Source of the DNA: Jeongeupia chitinilytica
Lineage (GTDB): Bacteria; Pseudomonadota; Gammaproteobacteria; Burkholderiales; Chitinibacteraceae
Direction: 5' to 3'
DNA: 64,000 bases
Assembly: GCF_014652315.1 (NCBI RefSeq)
Contig: NZ_BMYO01000002.1
Coordinates: 248,001-312,000 of the forward strand
The notes below the pieces were generated by a model. That model did not search any database, was not told the origin of the DNA, and saw only the letters and a program-made list of their open reading frames with translations. This document shows, one piece after another, positions 24,329-32,697 of the stretch (position 1 is the first letter of the stretch; each line of letters opens with the position of its first letter). The translations under genes were made by a program, and so were the position numbers.

Positions 24329-26292
24329 TGTTCTTTTCCTGATTGCTTGGCGCGGCCGACGGTCAGCTGCAACTGCTTTACCCGGGTACGCAACTCGGCG
24401 AGGGCGGCCGGGTCCTCGCGGTATCGCGCGGCCAGATAGCTGGCCGCGATGGCTTCCAGTGCTTCGCGGTGTGCGGGCAGCAGCGCGGCGGCTCGGTGCG
24501 CCAGCGACGACGGTGCTTCGCCCGGCTGCGCCGCTATCCCGGCGCGTTCAAGCTTCGCGACAAAGCGCAGCCAGCAGCGCATGGCCGCATCGCGCGGCGG
24601 CGGACGGTTGCGCCAGCGCTGCGCAAGGCCGTAGCCGAGCAGCAGGGCCAGTACGAGTGCGGCGAACCAGCCGATGAACGCGGCCGAGGCGAGGGCATCG
24701 ATACCGAGCCGGTTGAGCAGCTGCATCTGGCGTTGCGCATCATAACCGATCACCCAGCGGTTCCACTGGAAGACCGTCGCATCCCAGTGCTGCCGCAGCT
24801 CGCGCAGCCATGGCGCCTCGTTGCGCAATACGCCGGGCAAGCGGGCGGCATTGGTCACGCTTTGCGCCAGCCCCTGGTTGATGCGGTTCGGCGCGACGGC
24901 GGCAGTCGGATCGACGCGCTGCCAGCCGCGTTCGGCGAGCCAGACTTCGGTCCATGCGTGCGCATCGGCCTGGCGGACCAGCCAGTAGTCGCCACCGGCA
25001 TTGCGCTCTCCGCCGAGATAGCCGCCGACGACGCGCGCCGGCACGCCGGCCGCACGCATCAGGAAGACGAAGGCGCCGGCGTAATGCTCGCAGAAGCCTT
25101 CTCGTGTCGTGAACAGCAGGTCGTCGATCGGGTCCGGCCCCGGCAGCAGGGGCGGGGACAGCGAGTAGCTGAACTTGCCTGCCCGCAACCATTGCTGTGC
25201 CGCGTCGACGCGTGCCGCCGCGGGCAGTTGCTGCCATTGCCGTGCCAGCGCACGTGCTTGCGGATTGCCGGAGGCGGGCAGCACCAGATTGCGGCGCAGC
25301 ACGCCGTCGGGCTCGCTGGCGTGCCAGAACGGACTGCTGACGATGTCGAGGCGGCGGCGTTGCGCGAGGGGCGCATCGGCAACCAGCTGGAAGCGCGAGG
25401 TCAACCGGCTGTGCGCGGGCCAGCGCACCGGCAGGTCGAGCGCCAGCAGCCAGCTCCGCTCGCTGGGCTCCATCAGCATGCTGTAGCTCAGGGTCGGACC
25501 GACCGCGATCGCGGTGGGCCGGACGCCGGCATCGTCATGCAGCTGTTGCCAGTTCCGGCCGTCGAAGCGCTCGAACACCGGTCCGCGCCAGTACATCGTC
25601 GAGACCGGCGGCGCCTTGCCGTCAAAACTGACGCGGAAGGCGGGGCTGTCGTCGAGCGCCAGATTGGTGAAGCTGCCGGGGCTCATCACGTCCGACAGGC
25701 CGCTGCTGGCGCCGTTGCGGTCTTCCGGCATGCTCCACAGCGGGCCGGACAGGCGCGGGAACAGCAGGAACAGCAGGATGACGACCGGCGCAGCCTCGGC
25801 GAGCATGCGCAAAGCGCGCCAGGCCTCGTCCGGTTCGTAATGATCGGTACGGCGCTGCCATGCCATCAGCTGTGTCGTCAGTGCGACGGCCGTGGCCAGT
25901 GCCCACAGCAGCATCCAGAACGATTGCGATACGAGAAACAGGGCGCCGGCGGCGAAGTAGCCCAACAGCGTCAGCACCGCCGCGTCGCGCCGGCTGTGCG
26001 TTTCGAGCAGCTTGATCGCGATCAGGCTCACCAGCATGGCTACGCCGCCACTTCGGCCGATCAGGGTCCGGAACTGCCAGAACACCAGCGCCAGCAAGGC
26101 CAGCATCAGCACGTAGCGCAGCCAGCGTGGCGGCAGCGTCTTGCCGCGGTACACGAGGCTGGCGCGCCACAGCGGCACTGCCACGATCAGCAGGGCCAGC
26201 CAGGGCGGCAGCGTCAGCAAATGCGGCAGCAATGCCATCAGCAAGGCAGCGATCAGCGTATACAGCGCGCGACCGGGCAGGGTGTCGCTCAT
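24325..26292 (-). CDS. Membrane transglutaminase-like protein (TgpA/DUF3488)
   Basis: The 655-residue inner-membrane protein has about six N-terminal membrane helices (to residue 170), a periplasmic transglutaminase-like domain and a final membrane helix near residue 540. The catalytic triad is visible: Cys in EGFCEHYAGAF, His in DAHAWTEVWL and Asp in RVDPTAAV. A C-terminal cytoplasmic DUF4129-like tail follows. The TgpA protein of Pseudomonas, of this type, is essential. It is coupled to the DUF58 gene upstream by a four-base overlap. Confidence 0.9.
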   Translation of the reverse strand: MSDTLPGRALYTLIAALLMALLPHLLTLPPWLALLIVAVPLWRASLVYRGKTLPPRWLRYVLMLALLALVFWQFRTLIGRSGGVAMLVSLIAIKLLETHSRRDAAVLTLLGYFAAGALFLVSQSFWMLLWALATAVALTTQLMAWQRRTDHYEPDEAWRALRMLAEAAPVVILLFLLFPRLSGPLWSMPEDRNGASSGLSDVMSPGSFTNLALDDSPAFRVSFDGKAPPVSTMYWRGPVFERFDGRNWQQLHDDAGVRPTAIAVGPTLSYSMLMEPSERSWLLALDLPVRWPAHSRLTSRFQLVADAPLAQRRRLDIVSSPFWHASEPDGVLRRNLVLPASGNPQARALARQWQQLPAAARVDAAQQWLRAGKFSYSLSPPLLPGPDPIDDLLFTTREGFCEHYAGAFVFLMRAAGVPARVVGGYLGGERNAGGDYWLVRQADAHAWTEVWLAERGWQRVDPTAAVAPNRINQGLAQSVTNAARLPGVLRNEAPWLRELRQHWDATVFQWNRWVIGYDAQRQMQLLNRLGIDALASAAFIGWFAALVLALLLGYGLAQRWRNRPPPRDAAMRCWLRFVAKLERAGIAAQPGEAPSSLAHRAAALLPAHREALEAIAASYLAARYREDPAALAELRTRVKQLQLTVGRAKQSGKEQ

Positions 26293-27242
26293 GGCGTCAT
26301 CCGGTCGAAGAGCGCCAGTGCCTGCAAGCAGGCATGCCGGTGTGCCGGGCCGTTGCCGCGCGGCAGCGTGCTGCCCGGCAGCGCGAGGGCATATCGGTCG
26401 CCGTTGGCCTCGGCGGCGATGATCCACGCCGTCAGCCGCGACAGCCGCGCTTCGGTTCCGAGTTCGGGCAGGGCGTGCCAGTCGAACAGCCAGGCATGGC
26501 CTTCGTGACGCTCGTCCTGCCTGACCAGCAGCGTGTCGAGCCGGGCAAACTGCTTCCAGGCAATCTGACGTGGCATATCGCCGGGAACGTAGTTGCGCAA
26601 TCCGGCAAAGTCGTCGTCGCCATGCACGCGGCGCTGGCCCTGGTCGCCGTGCTGGCCGTGGTAGGGCGGCGGGTCGTCTTCCGGGCGTGGGTAAACGAGG
26701 CAGCGGGCATCGAGATTGGCGTAGCTCCAGGCCTTGCACCAGCCGCTCGGATAGGTGGTGTCGATGCGCAGCGTCGGCATGCCCAGCCAGCCGCGGCCCG
26801 TGGTGGCAACGGGCAGTCGTGCGATCGTCGCGTCATCCCTTGGAACGGACTCCACCCAGGAGGCCGGCTGGCCGTGCAGCGAGACCGACAGCGCCCGTCG
26901 CGGCGGCTTGCCCGTGTTGGCAAGGGCGACCGGAAAATGGGCGGTGTCGCCGGCAAAGACCGGTTCGGCAACCAGTGCGTGCAGTTCCAGCTTCAGCAGG
27001 TTGCGATAACTCTGCAGCAGCGCGGCGTGGCCGAGACCGATCAGCACGAAGGCAAACAGGTAGGCGAGGCTCAACTGGTAGTTGATCGCGCCGATCAGCA
27101 CCAGGACCGCCGTGGCGGCGTAGAGGGCACCGAACATCGTCGGCAACACGTAGATGCGGTTGTGCCGCAGCGTGACCACGGGCGCTGGCGGGTGTCGGCG
27201 CGTCAGGGCGTTTTGCCAGCGACGCTGGAACCAGCGCCGCAT
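26289..27242 (-). CDS. DUF58-family protein
   Basis: The 317-residue protein has two N-terminal membrane segments (about 33-72) and the DUF58 core with YVPGDMPRQIAWKQFARLDTLLVRQDE, in which the RxIxWK pattern is diagnostic. DUF58 proteins commonly occur with MoxR ATPases and transglutaminases, as here. Their role may be in cell-envelope protein processing. It shares a base with the MoxR gene upstream. Confidence 0.9.
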   Translation of the reverse strand: MRRWFQRRWQNALTRRHPPAPVVTLRHNRIYVLPTMFGALYAATAVLVLIGAINYQLSLAYLFAFVLIGLGHAALLQSYRNLLKLELHALVAEPVFAGDTAHFPVALANTGKPPRRALSVSLHGQPASWVESVPRDDATIARLPVATTGRGWLGMPTLRIDTTYPSGWCKAWSYANLDARCLVYPRPEDDPPPYHGQHGDQGQRRVHGDDDFAGLRNYVPGDMPRQIAWKQFARLDTLLVRQDERHEGHAWLFDWHALPELGTEARLSRLTAWIIAAEANGDRYALALPGSTLPRGNGPAHRHACLQALALFDRMTP

Positions 27243-28153
27243 CAGGGAATGGCGACGGTGTCGAGCAGTTCGACCGCAGCCAGCGGATCCGGGCGGCCGC
27301 TGGCACGCGACAGCAGGCGATGGCCTGCGATGGCGGGAAAAACGGCCTGCACGTCCTCGGGAATCGCGTGGTCGCGTCCGTCCAGCCAGGCCCACGCACG
27401 CGTGGCGGCGACAAGGCCGATCAGTGCCCGCGGCGAGAGGCCGTAGGCAAAACGCTGCTGGTGCCGCGTGGCGGCGGCCAGTGCCTGAATGTAGTCGAGC
27501 AGGGGGGCGGCAACCTTGACGCCCGCCGCGGCGCGCTGTGCTTCGGCCAGCGTGTCCGGGTCGCACGCCGGCGCCAACCGGGCGACGAGCTCGCGCCGGC
27601 TGTCTCCGGCCAGCATCGCGCGCTCGGCTTCGTGGCCGGGGTAACCGAGTTCCAGCCGCATCAGGAAGCGGTCGAGCTGCGACTCCGGCAGCGGAAAGGT
27701 GCCGATCTGGTGCTGCGGGTTCTGCGTGGCAATGACGAAAAACGGTTCGGGCAGTGCGTACGTTTCGCCGTCGACGCTGACCTGGTGTTCTTCCATGGCT
27801 TCGAGCAGCGCCGACTGGGTTTTCGGCGGCGCCCGGTTGATTTCATCGGCCAGCAATACTTGCGTGAACACCGGACCGTGGTGGAAGCGGAAACGGCCGC
27901 TGTCGCGCTCGTACACCGATACGCCGAGCAGGTCGGCCGGCAGCAGGTCGCTGGTGAACTGGACGCGCGAGAAGCGCAGGCCGAGCGTCGTCGCGATCGC
28001 GTGGGCCAGCGTCGTCTTGCCGACACCGGGCAGGTCTTCGAGCAGCAGGTGGCCGCGCGCAAGCAGGCCGGCGACCGCGAGCCGGACGACGTTTTCCTTG
28101 CCGAGGATGATCTGATTGAGCTGGTTCAGGACGGCGTGAAGCGGATGGGGCAT
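27242..28153 (-). CDS. MoxR-family AAA+ ATPase
   Basis: The 303-residue ATPase has Walker A DLPGVGKTTLA (about residue 41), Walker B VLLADEINRAPPKTQSALLEA, the sensor region VIATQNPQHQIGTFPLPESQ and the arginine-containing DRFLMRLELGYP. MoxR proteins act as chaperone-like ATPases for neighbouring membrane proteins. It is the first gene of the moxR, DUF58, transglutaminase, hemH operon; ATG 28153 opens the family N-terminus. Confidence 0.94.
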   Translation of the reverse strand: MPHPLHAVLNQLNQIILGKENVVRLAVAGLLARGHLLLEDLPGVGKTTLAHAIATTLGLRFSRVQFTSDLLPADLLGVSVYERDSGRFRFHHGPVFTQVLLADEINRAPPKTQSALLEAMEEHQVSVDGETYALPEPFFVIATQNPQHQIGTFPLPESQLDRFLMRLELGYPGHEAERAMLAGDSRRELVARLAPACDPDTLAEAQRAAAGVKVAAPLLDYIQALAAATRHQQRFAYGLSPRALIGLVAATRAWAWLDGRDHAIPEDVQAVFPAIAGHRLLSRASGRPDPLAAVELLDTVAIP

Positions 28154-28184
28154 GGATTTGAGCTGGAATTGAAACTTGGGGGGG

Positions 28185-29075
28185 TCAGAACGCGCCGGAG
28201 AAGCTGATGCCGAACATCGGCGCGGTGTCGTAGCTGTCGCTGCCGATCTCGTGGCCGCGGTCGTCCTCGAGCTTGAGTTTGCCGCCGAAGGCCGCGGCGG
28301 CATAGGCGTCGATGCGCCAGCCCGGTTTGGCCGCGTAGCCGACGCGCAGATAGACCGGCAGGCGTTCGTGCTGGCCGACCCCGCCGGGAGAGACGCTGTT
28401 GTTCGCGGCGAGGCGGAATCGCTCCGACCGGTATGCGCCGCCGGCGCCGATCTGCCAGCGCTCGTTGGGCGCGTAGCTCAACTCGAGGCCGCCGGGGCCA
28501 GACGGGCCGGCATCGAAGGGATTGCCCAGATGCCACTGCTTGTCGATCTGCCAGTCGACGACGAGGAAGGGGAAGGCGCTGGTCTTGTCGAACTCGCGGA
28601 AGACCCCGGCACCGAGGCCGAGCTGCAGGGTGTTGCTGAACTGCTGTGCCGCGATGAAGGTGGCGCCGTAGCCGATCGCGTCGCTACCGGATGCGCCGCT
28701 TTCGCCGGCGTACTCGATGGTCGGCAATACCGAAAAGCTTTGGTAGCCGGCGGTCACGTAATTGATGTGGAAACCGAGACTGCCTTGTCGGACCGTATCC
28801 CAGGGGGCCTGGCCGCCAAAGCGCGCTGGCGATTCGAAGTCCCAGCGGTCCTGTGCCAGCCGAACGCCGAGGCCGAAACTCCAGCCCGGATTCATCGCCT
28901 GGTCGACGCTGGTGCTGAACAGCAGGCTGTTCAGGCCGACCTTGCCGCCGTCGTCGAGCGCCGCTTCGCCCTGCCAGACCGGGGTCAGCGCAACGTTGTA
29001 CTGCAGCTCGTCGGCATGGGCGAGTGCGGCAGTCAGTGCGCAGGCGATCAGGGCGAGGCGGAGTGGCGCAAGCAT
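28185..29075 (-). CDS. Outer-membrane beta-barrel protein (DUF6268-like)
   Basis: The 296-residue protein has a signal peptide (about 1-22, ending in AHA) and alternating polar/hydrophobic strands throughout. It ends in the aromatic residue Phe, as outer-membrane proteins do. The strand pattern resembles the DUF6268 family. No function is known. It lies 31 bases upstream of moxR on the same strand and may share transcription. Confidence 0.65.
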   Translation of the reverse strand: MLAPLRLALIACALTAALAHADELQYNVALTPVWQGEAALDDGGKVGLNSLLFSTSVDQAMNPGWSFGLGVRLAQDRWDFESPARFGGQAPWDTVRQGSLGFHINYVTAGYQSFSVLPTIEYAGESGASGSDAIGYGATFIAAQQFSNTLQLGLGAGVFREFDKTSAFPFLVVDWQIDKQWHLGNPFDAGPSGPGGLELSYAPNERWQIGAGGAYRSERFRLAANNSVSPGGVGQHERLPVYLRVGYAAKPGWRIDAYAAAAFGGKLKLEDDRGHEIGSDSYDTAPMFGISFSGAF

Positions 29076-29187
29076 GGGCGGTCCTGGGGTCGGTGGGCCG
29101 GGAGTGTGAATTTTGCCGAGTTCGGGTGTGCGGCGTACACTCGTGTTTCAACGCAAAACAATAACAGCTTTCGTCAAGAGGCCGAGT

Positions 29188-30135
29188 GTGTACGACACCG
29201 AAGCTGCGGAAAAACCCACGGCTTACCTTTCACATCCCGCCTGCAGCCTGCACGACATGGGCAAGGGACACCCGGAGTGCCCGGAGCGGCTGGCGGCAAT
29301 TCGTGACCGGCTGATCGCCGCGCAACTGTGGGATTACCTGCTGCATGTCGATGCGCAGCCGGCAAGCCGTGCGCAGATCGAAGCGGTGCACGATCCCGAC
29401 TATGTCGAGCGGCTGACGGTGATGGTGCCGTCGCACGGCTACGTTCACCTCGACCCTGACACCGCGATCAACCGCTTCAGCCTCAACGCGGCGTATCACG
29501 CTGCCGGTGCGGGCATCGATGCGGTCGATCTGGTCATGACCGGCCGGGCCGCCAACGCCTTCTGTGCGGTACGCCCGCCGGGCCATCACGCCGAGCGCGA
29601 ACGCGGCATGGGATTCTGCCTGTTCGACAACATCGCGATCGCCGCGCGGCATGCGATCGATGTCTACGGGCTCGAACGCGTCGCCATCGTCGACTTCGAC
29701 GTCCACCATGGCAACGGCACCGAGGACCTGGTGTGCAAGGAGCCGCGCATCCTGATGGTCGGGATGTTCCAGCACCCGTTCTTTCCGTACTGCGGCGACG
29801 AACCTAAGGGCGACAACATCCACAATGTCGCGATGCCGCGGGCGACGACGGGCCAGGATTTCCGCGAGATGGTGGCGGCCAAGTGGCTGCCCTTGCTCGA
29901 CGACTTCGCACCGCAACTGATCCTGATCTCGGCGGGTTTCGATGCGCATCTCGAAGACGACATGGCGTCGATGGGGCTGGTTGAGGCCGATTATGCATGG
30001 GTGACCGAACGCTTGATGAAGCTGGCCCGACGCCACGCCAACGGCCGGATCGTGTCGATGCTCGAAGGCGGGTACGACCTGTCGGCGCTGGGCCGCAGTG
30101 TCACCGCACACATCAAGGTGCTTGCCGGGCTCTAG
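29188..30135 (+). CDS. Histone deacetylase-family protein
   Basis: The 315-residue zinc hydrolase of the class II HDAC-like family removes acetyl groups from proteins or polyamines. Motifs include HPECPERLAAI, VRPPGHHAERERGMGFCLFDN with the catalytic His pair, and the zinc ligands in VDFDVHHGNGT and SAGFDAHLEDD. The GTG at 29188 is chosen because AAGAGG precedes it and the family begins a few residues later. An earlier start would add about 25 poorly conserved residues. Confidence 0.92.
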   Translation: MYDTEAAEKPTAYLSHPACSLHDMGKGHPECPERLAAIRDRLIAAQLWDYLLHVDAQPASRAQIEAVHDPDYVERLTVMVPSHGYVHLDPDTAINRFSLNAAYHAAGAGIDAVDLVMTGRAANAFCAVRPPGHHAERERGMGFCLFDNIAIAARHAIDVYGLERVAIVDFDVHHGNGTEDLVCKEPRILMVGMFQHPFFPYCGDEPKGDNIHNVAMPRATTGQDFREMVAAKWLPLLDDFAPQLILISAGFDAHLEDDMASMGLVEADYAWVTERLMKLARRHANGRIVSMLEGGYDLSALGRSVTAHIKVLAGL

Positions 30136-30163
30136 CCTGCACGCGGATCCGGACAAAGGAAGG

Positions 30164-30189
30164 CCCCGTTCTTGCCGCGGGGTTTTTTT
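30164..30189 (+). terminator. Terminator after the deacetylase gene
   Basis: CCCCG (30164-30168) pairs with CGGGG (30178-30182), followed by seven T residues. Confidence 0.8.
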
Positions 30190-30376
30190 ACGCGCTGACG
30201 CTGAATGGAACAAACGGGAATGAAGAAATAGAAATATATAATTTATGGTTATTTGTTGGTGCGCCTTAAGATCGCTTCACAACGGTGCCGCGCCTTGATC
30301 CGCGGTCTTCGTTGCAAACCTTCCGCCGGCCAGAAGCCGGCGGGGACACAAGTCTCAGCGACAGGGAGCGCGCACA
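30190..30376 (+). promoter_or_regulatory. Upstream region of the amino-acid transporter
   Basis: This AT-rich stretch contains a consensus TATAAT (30237-30242) but no good -35 box at the right distance. Further on, CCGCCGGC (30323-30330) and GCCGGCGG (30336-30343) form a strong hairpin with a CAGAA loop and no T-tract, in what would be the 5' untranslated region, about 35 bases before the ATG. Confidence 0.4.
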
Positions 30377-31183
30377 ATGAAAACATCTCGTGGACTGATT
30401 TTTGCACTGCTGGCACTGGCCGCCGGTTTTGCCCAGGCCGACAAGCTCGACGACATCAAGAAGGCCGGCGTGCTGCGCGTTGCGGTGTTCGACGCCAACC
30501 CGCCGTTCGGTTTTGTCGACGGCAAGAACAAGAACATCATCGGTTACGACGTCGACGTCGCCAATGCGATCGCGAAGAAGCTTGGCGTCAAGGTCGAACT
30601 GCACCCGACCAATCCGGCCAACCGGATTCCGCTGCTGACGTCGAACAAGGTCGATCTGATCGCCGCCAACTTCACGATTACCGACGAGCGTGCCAAGACC
30701 GTCGATTTCAGCGTGCCGTACTTCGCCACCGGGCAGAAGTTCATCGCCAAGAAGGGCCTGCTGAAGCAGCCGGACGATATCGCCAAGCTGCGCATCGGCG
30801 CCGACAAGGGCACGGTGCAGGAAATCACGCTGCGCGAGAAGTATCCGAATGCGACCGTGGTGTCGTACGACGACACGCCGCTGGCGTTCGCCGCACTGCG
30901 CAACGGCAACGTCCAGGCGATCACCCAGGACGATGCCAAGCTGATCGGCCTGCTGGCCCGTGTGCCGGACAAGGCCAAGTACGAGGTGTCGTCGTTCGCG
31001 CTGACGCAGGAGTATCAGGGCATCGGCATCGGCAAGGGCGAGACCCGCCTTGTGGCCCTCGTCAACGAGGCCCTGGTCGACCTCGAGAAGACCCAGCAGG
31101 CCGGCAAGATCTATGACAAGTGGTTCGGTCCGAAGAGCGAAGCGCCGCTGCCGCGCGGGGCGTTCAAGATCGGCCAGCGCTGA
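30377..31183 (+). CDS. Polar amino-acid ABC transporter, substrate-binding protein
   Basis: The 268-residue protein has a signal peptide (about 1-21, AQA) and the family-3 binding-protein fold: NPPFGFVDGKNKNIIGYDVDVANAI, then the ligand-site strand VDLIAANFTITDERAKTVDFS with conserved TITxER. The first domain Asp and Arg positions are those that hold an amino-acid alpha-group. It leads an operon with two permeases; the amino acid cannot be named. Confidence 0.88.
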   Translation: MKTSRGLIFALLALAAGFAQADKLDDIKKAGVLRVAVFDANPPFGFVDGKNKNIIGYDVDVANAIAKKLGVKVELHPTNPANRIPLLTSNKVDLIAANFTITDERAKTVDFSVPYFATGQKFIAKKGLLKQPDDIAKLRIGADKGTVQEITLREKYPNATVVSYDDTPLAFAALRNGNVQAITQDDAKLIGLLARVPDKAKYEVSSFALTQEYQGIGIGKGETRLVALVNEALVDLEKTQQAGKIYDKWFGPKSEAPLPRGAFKIGQR

Positions 31184-31263
31184 TCGGACAGTTCCGGGTC
31201 GGCCCCGCCGCAAGGCGGGGCCGTTCGTTTTCCGGCGTGCACGCGCCTTCCCGATGCCTTGCC

Positions 31264-31959
31264 ATGATGTCTTCGCTGTTTCCGGGCCTGCTCGATGCCC
31301 GCTATCTGTTCTGGCTGCTGAAGGGCTTCGGCCTGACCCTGCAGCTCTCGCTGATCACCATCGTGCTGGCCACGCTGCTCGGTTTGCTGGTTGCCGCCGC
31401 GCGCGAGCAGCGCTGGCTGGCGGTGCCCTGCGTCGTCTACCTGTCGGTGATGCGCAATACGCCGCTGCTGGTCCAGCTGTTCTTCTGGTACTTCGGCGCC
31501 GCCAGTCTGGTACCCGAAGTGTGGATGGTCTGGCTGAATACACCGAAATCGCTGCTCGGCGTGCCGTGGCCATCGTTCGAGTGGCTCGCGGCGCTGTTCG
31601 GGTTGACGCTGTATTCGGCGGCCTTCATTGCCGAGGAAATCCGCGCCGGCATTCGCGGTGTCGGCCGGGGGCAGCGCGCTGCCGCGGCGGCGCTGGGACT
31701 GACGGGCTGGCAGGCGTTCCGCTGGGTGATCCTGCCGCAGGCGCTGCGCATTGCCCGCGGGCCGCTGTTCGGCCAGTACATGAACGTGGTGAAAAACTCG
31801 TCGCTGGCGATGGCGATCGGCCTGGCCGAACTGTCCTATGCATCGCGTCAGGTCGAGACCGAAACGCTGAAGACCTTTCAGGCCTTTGGCGTGGCGACGC
31901 TGCTGTACATGTTCGCGGTCATGTTGGTACAGGTCGCGGGCAGAAGGAGGGCGGCGTGA
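31264..31959 (+). CDS. Amino-acid ABC transporter permease 1
   Basis: The 231-residue inner-membrane protein has about five membrane helices and the HisM-type EAA loop GIRGVGRGQRAAAAALGLTG followed by LPQALRI. YLSVMRNTPLLVQLFFWYF is the standard N-terminal family motif. Its stop codon overlaps the next gene's ATG, so translation is coupled. Confidence 0.88.
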   Translation: MMSSLFPGLLDARYLFWLLKGFGLTLQLSLITIVLATLLGLLVAAAREQRWLAVPCVVYLSVMRNTPLLVQLFFWYFGAASLVPEVWMVWLNTPKSLLGVPWPSFEWLAALFGLTLYSAAFIAEEIRAGIRGVGRGQRAAAAALGLTGWQAFRWVILPQALRIARGPLFGQYMNVVKNSSLAMAIGLAELSYASRQVETETLKTFQAFGVATLLYMFAVMLVQVAGRRRAA

Positions 31960-32645
31960 TGCTCGACTTCTCGGTGATTCGCGACAATGTCGATTACCTG
32001 CTCTGGGGCGCGTATCCGGACGGGCCGCTCGGCGGCGCCGCGCTGACGTTGTTGCTGAGCATGGCGGCCGGTCTTGCATCGGCGCTGCTCGGTATCGCCG
32101 GCGGTATCGCGCTGACACTGGCGCGGGGCTGGAGCGCACGGTTGCTGGTGCTGGTGCTCGATGCGCTGCGGGCAGTGCCGGTGCTGATGCTGATCTTCTG
32201 GATGTATTTCCTGCTGCCCATCGTGTTCGGCATCGACGTGCCGGCAATCGGTACCGTGGTCTGCGCGCTGGCGCTGATCGGTGGGGCTTACCTGTCGCAT
32301 GCATTGCACGCCGGCATCGTTGCGATCGGTCGCGGCCAGTGGCAGGCCGGCCTGTCGCTGGGTCTGAGCGAGTGGCTGACCTTGCGGCTGGTCGTGCTGC
32401 CGCAGGCTTTGCGGATGATGGTACCGTCGTTCATCAACCAGTGGATTTCGCTGATCAAGGACACGTCGCTGGCCTATATCGTCGGCGTCGGTGAGCTGAC
32501 ATTTCTGGCCACTCAGGTCAACAACCGGGCCATGGTGTACCCGACCGAGGTCTTCCTTTTCGTTGCGCTGCTGTACCTGCTGATCTGCGGCGCGCTCGAG
32601 CTGGCTGCCGCGGCCTACACCCGGCGCTACCGGCTGGCGCAATGA
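31959..32645 (+). CDS. Amino-acid ABC transporter permease 2
   Basis: The 228-residue partner permease has the same architecture, with LDALRAVPVLMLIFWMYF and the EAA-type loop AIGRGQWQAGLSLGLSE. With permease 1 it should form a heterodimeric channel. No ATP-binding gene follows, which is unusual for this class; the ATPase must be encoded elsewhere or be shared. Confidence 0.88.
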   Translation: MLDFSVIRDNVDYLLWGAYPDGPLGGAALTLLLSMAAGLASALLGIAGGIALTLARGWSARLLVLVLDALRAVPVLMLIFWMYFLLPIVFGIDVPAIGTVVCALALIGGAYLSHALHAGIVAIGRGQWQAGLSLGLSEWLTLRLVVLPQALRMMVPSFINQWISLIKDTSLAYIVGVGELTFLATQVNNRAMVYPTEVFLFVALLYLLICGALELAAAAYTRRYRLAQ

Positions 32646-32669
32646 AAAACGGGCGCCAGTGGCGCCCGT
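32645..32669 (-). terminator. Terminator of the phosphate-permease gene
   Basis: Stem ACGGGCGCC/GGCGCCCGT (32649-32657 with 32661-32669) with a T-tract on the minus strand, about 30 bases past the permease stop. Confidence 0.85.
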
Positions 32670-32697
32670 TCCCGTCGGCGAGTCCGGCCGATGCGGA

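Noticed and set aside
30190..30376. Riboswitch upstream of the amino-acid transporter
   Set aside because: Only one hairpin is visible and no known riboswitch core was recognised.
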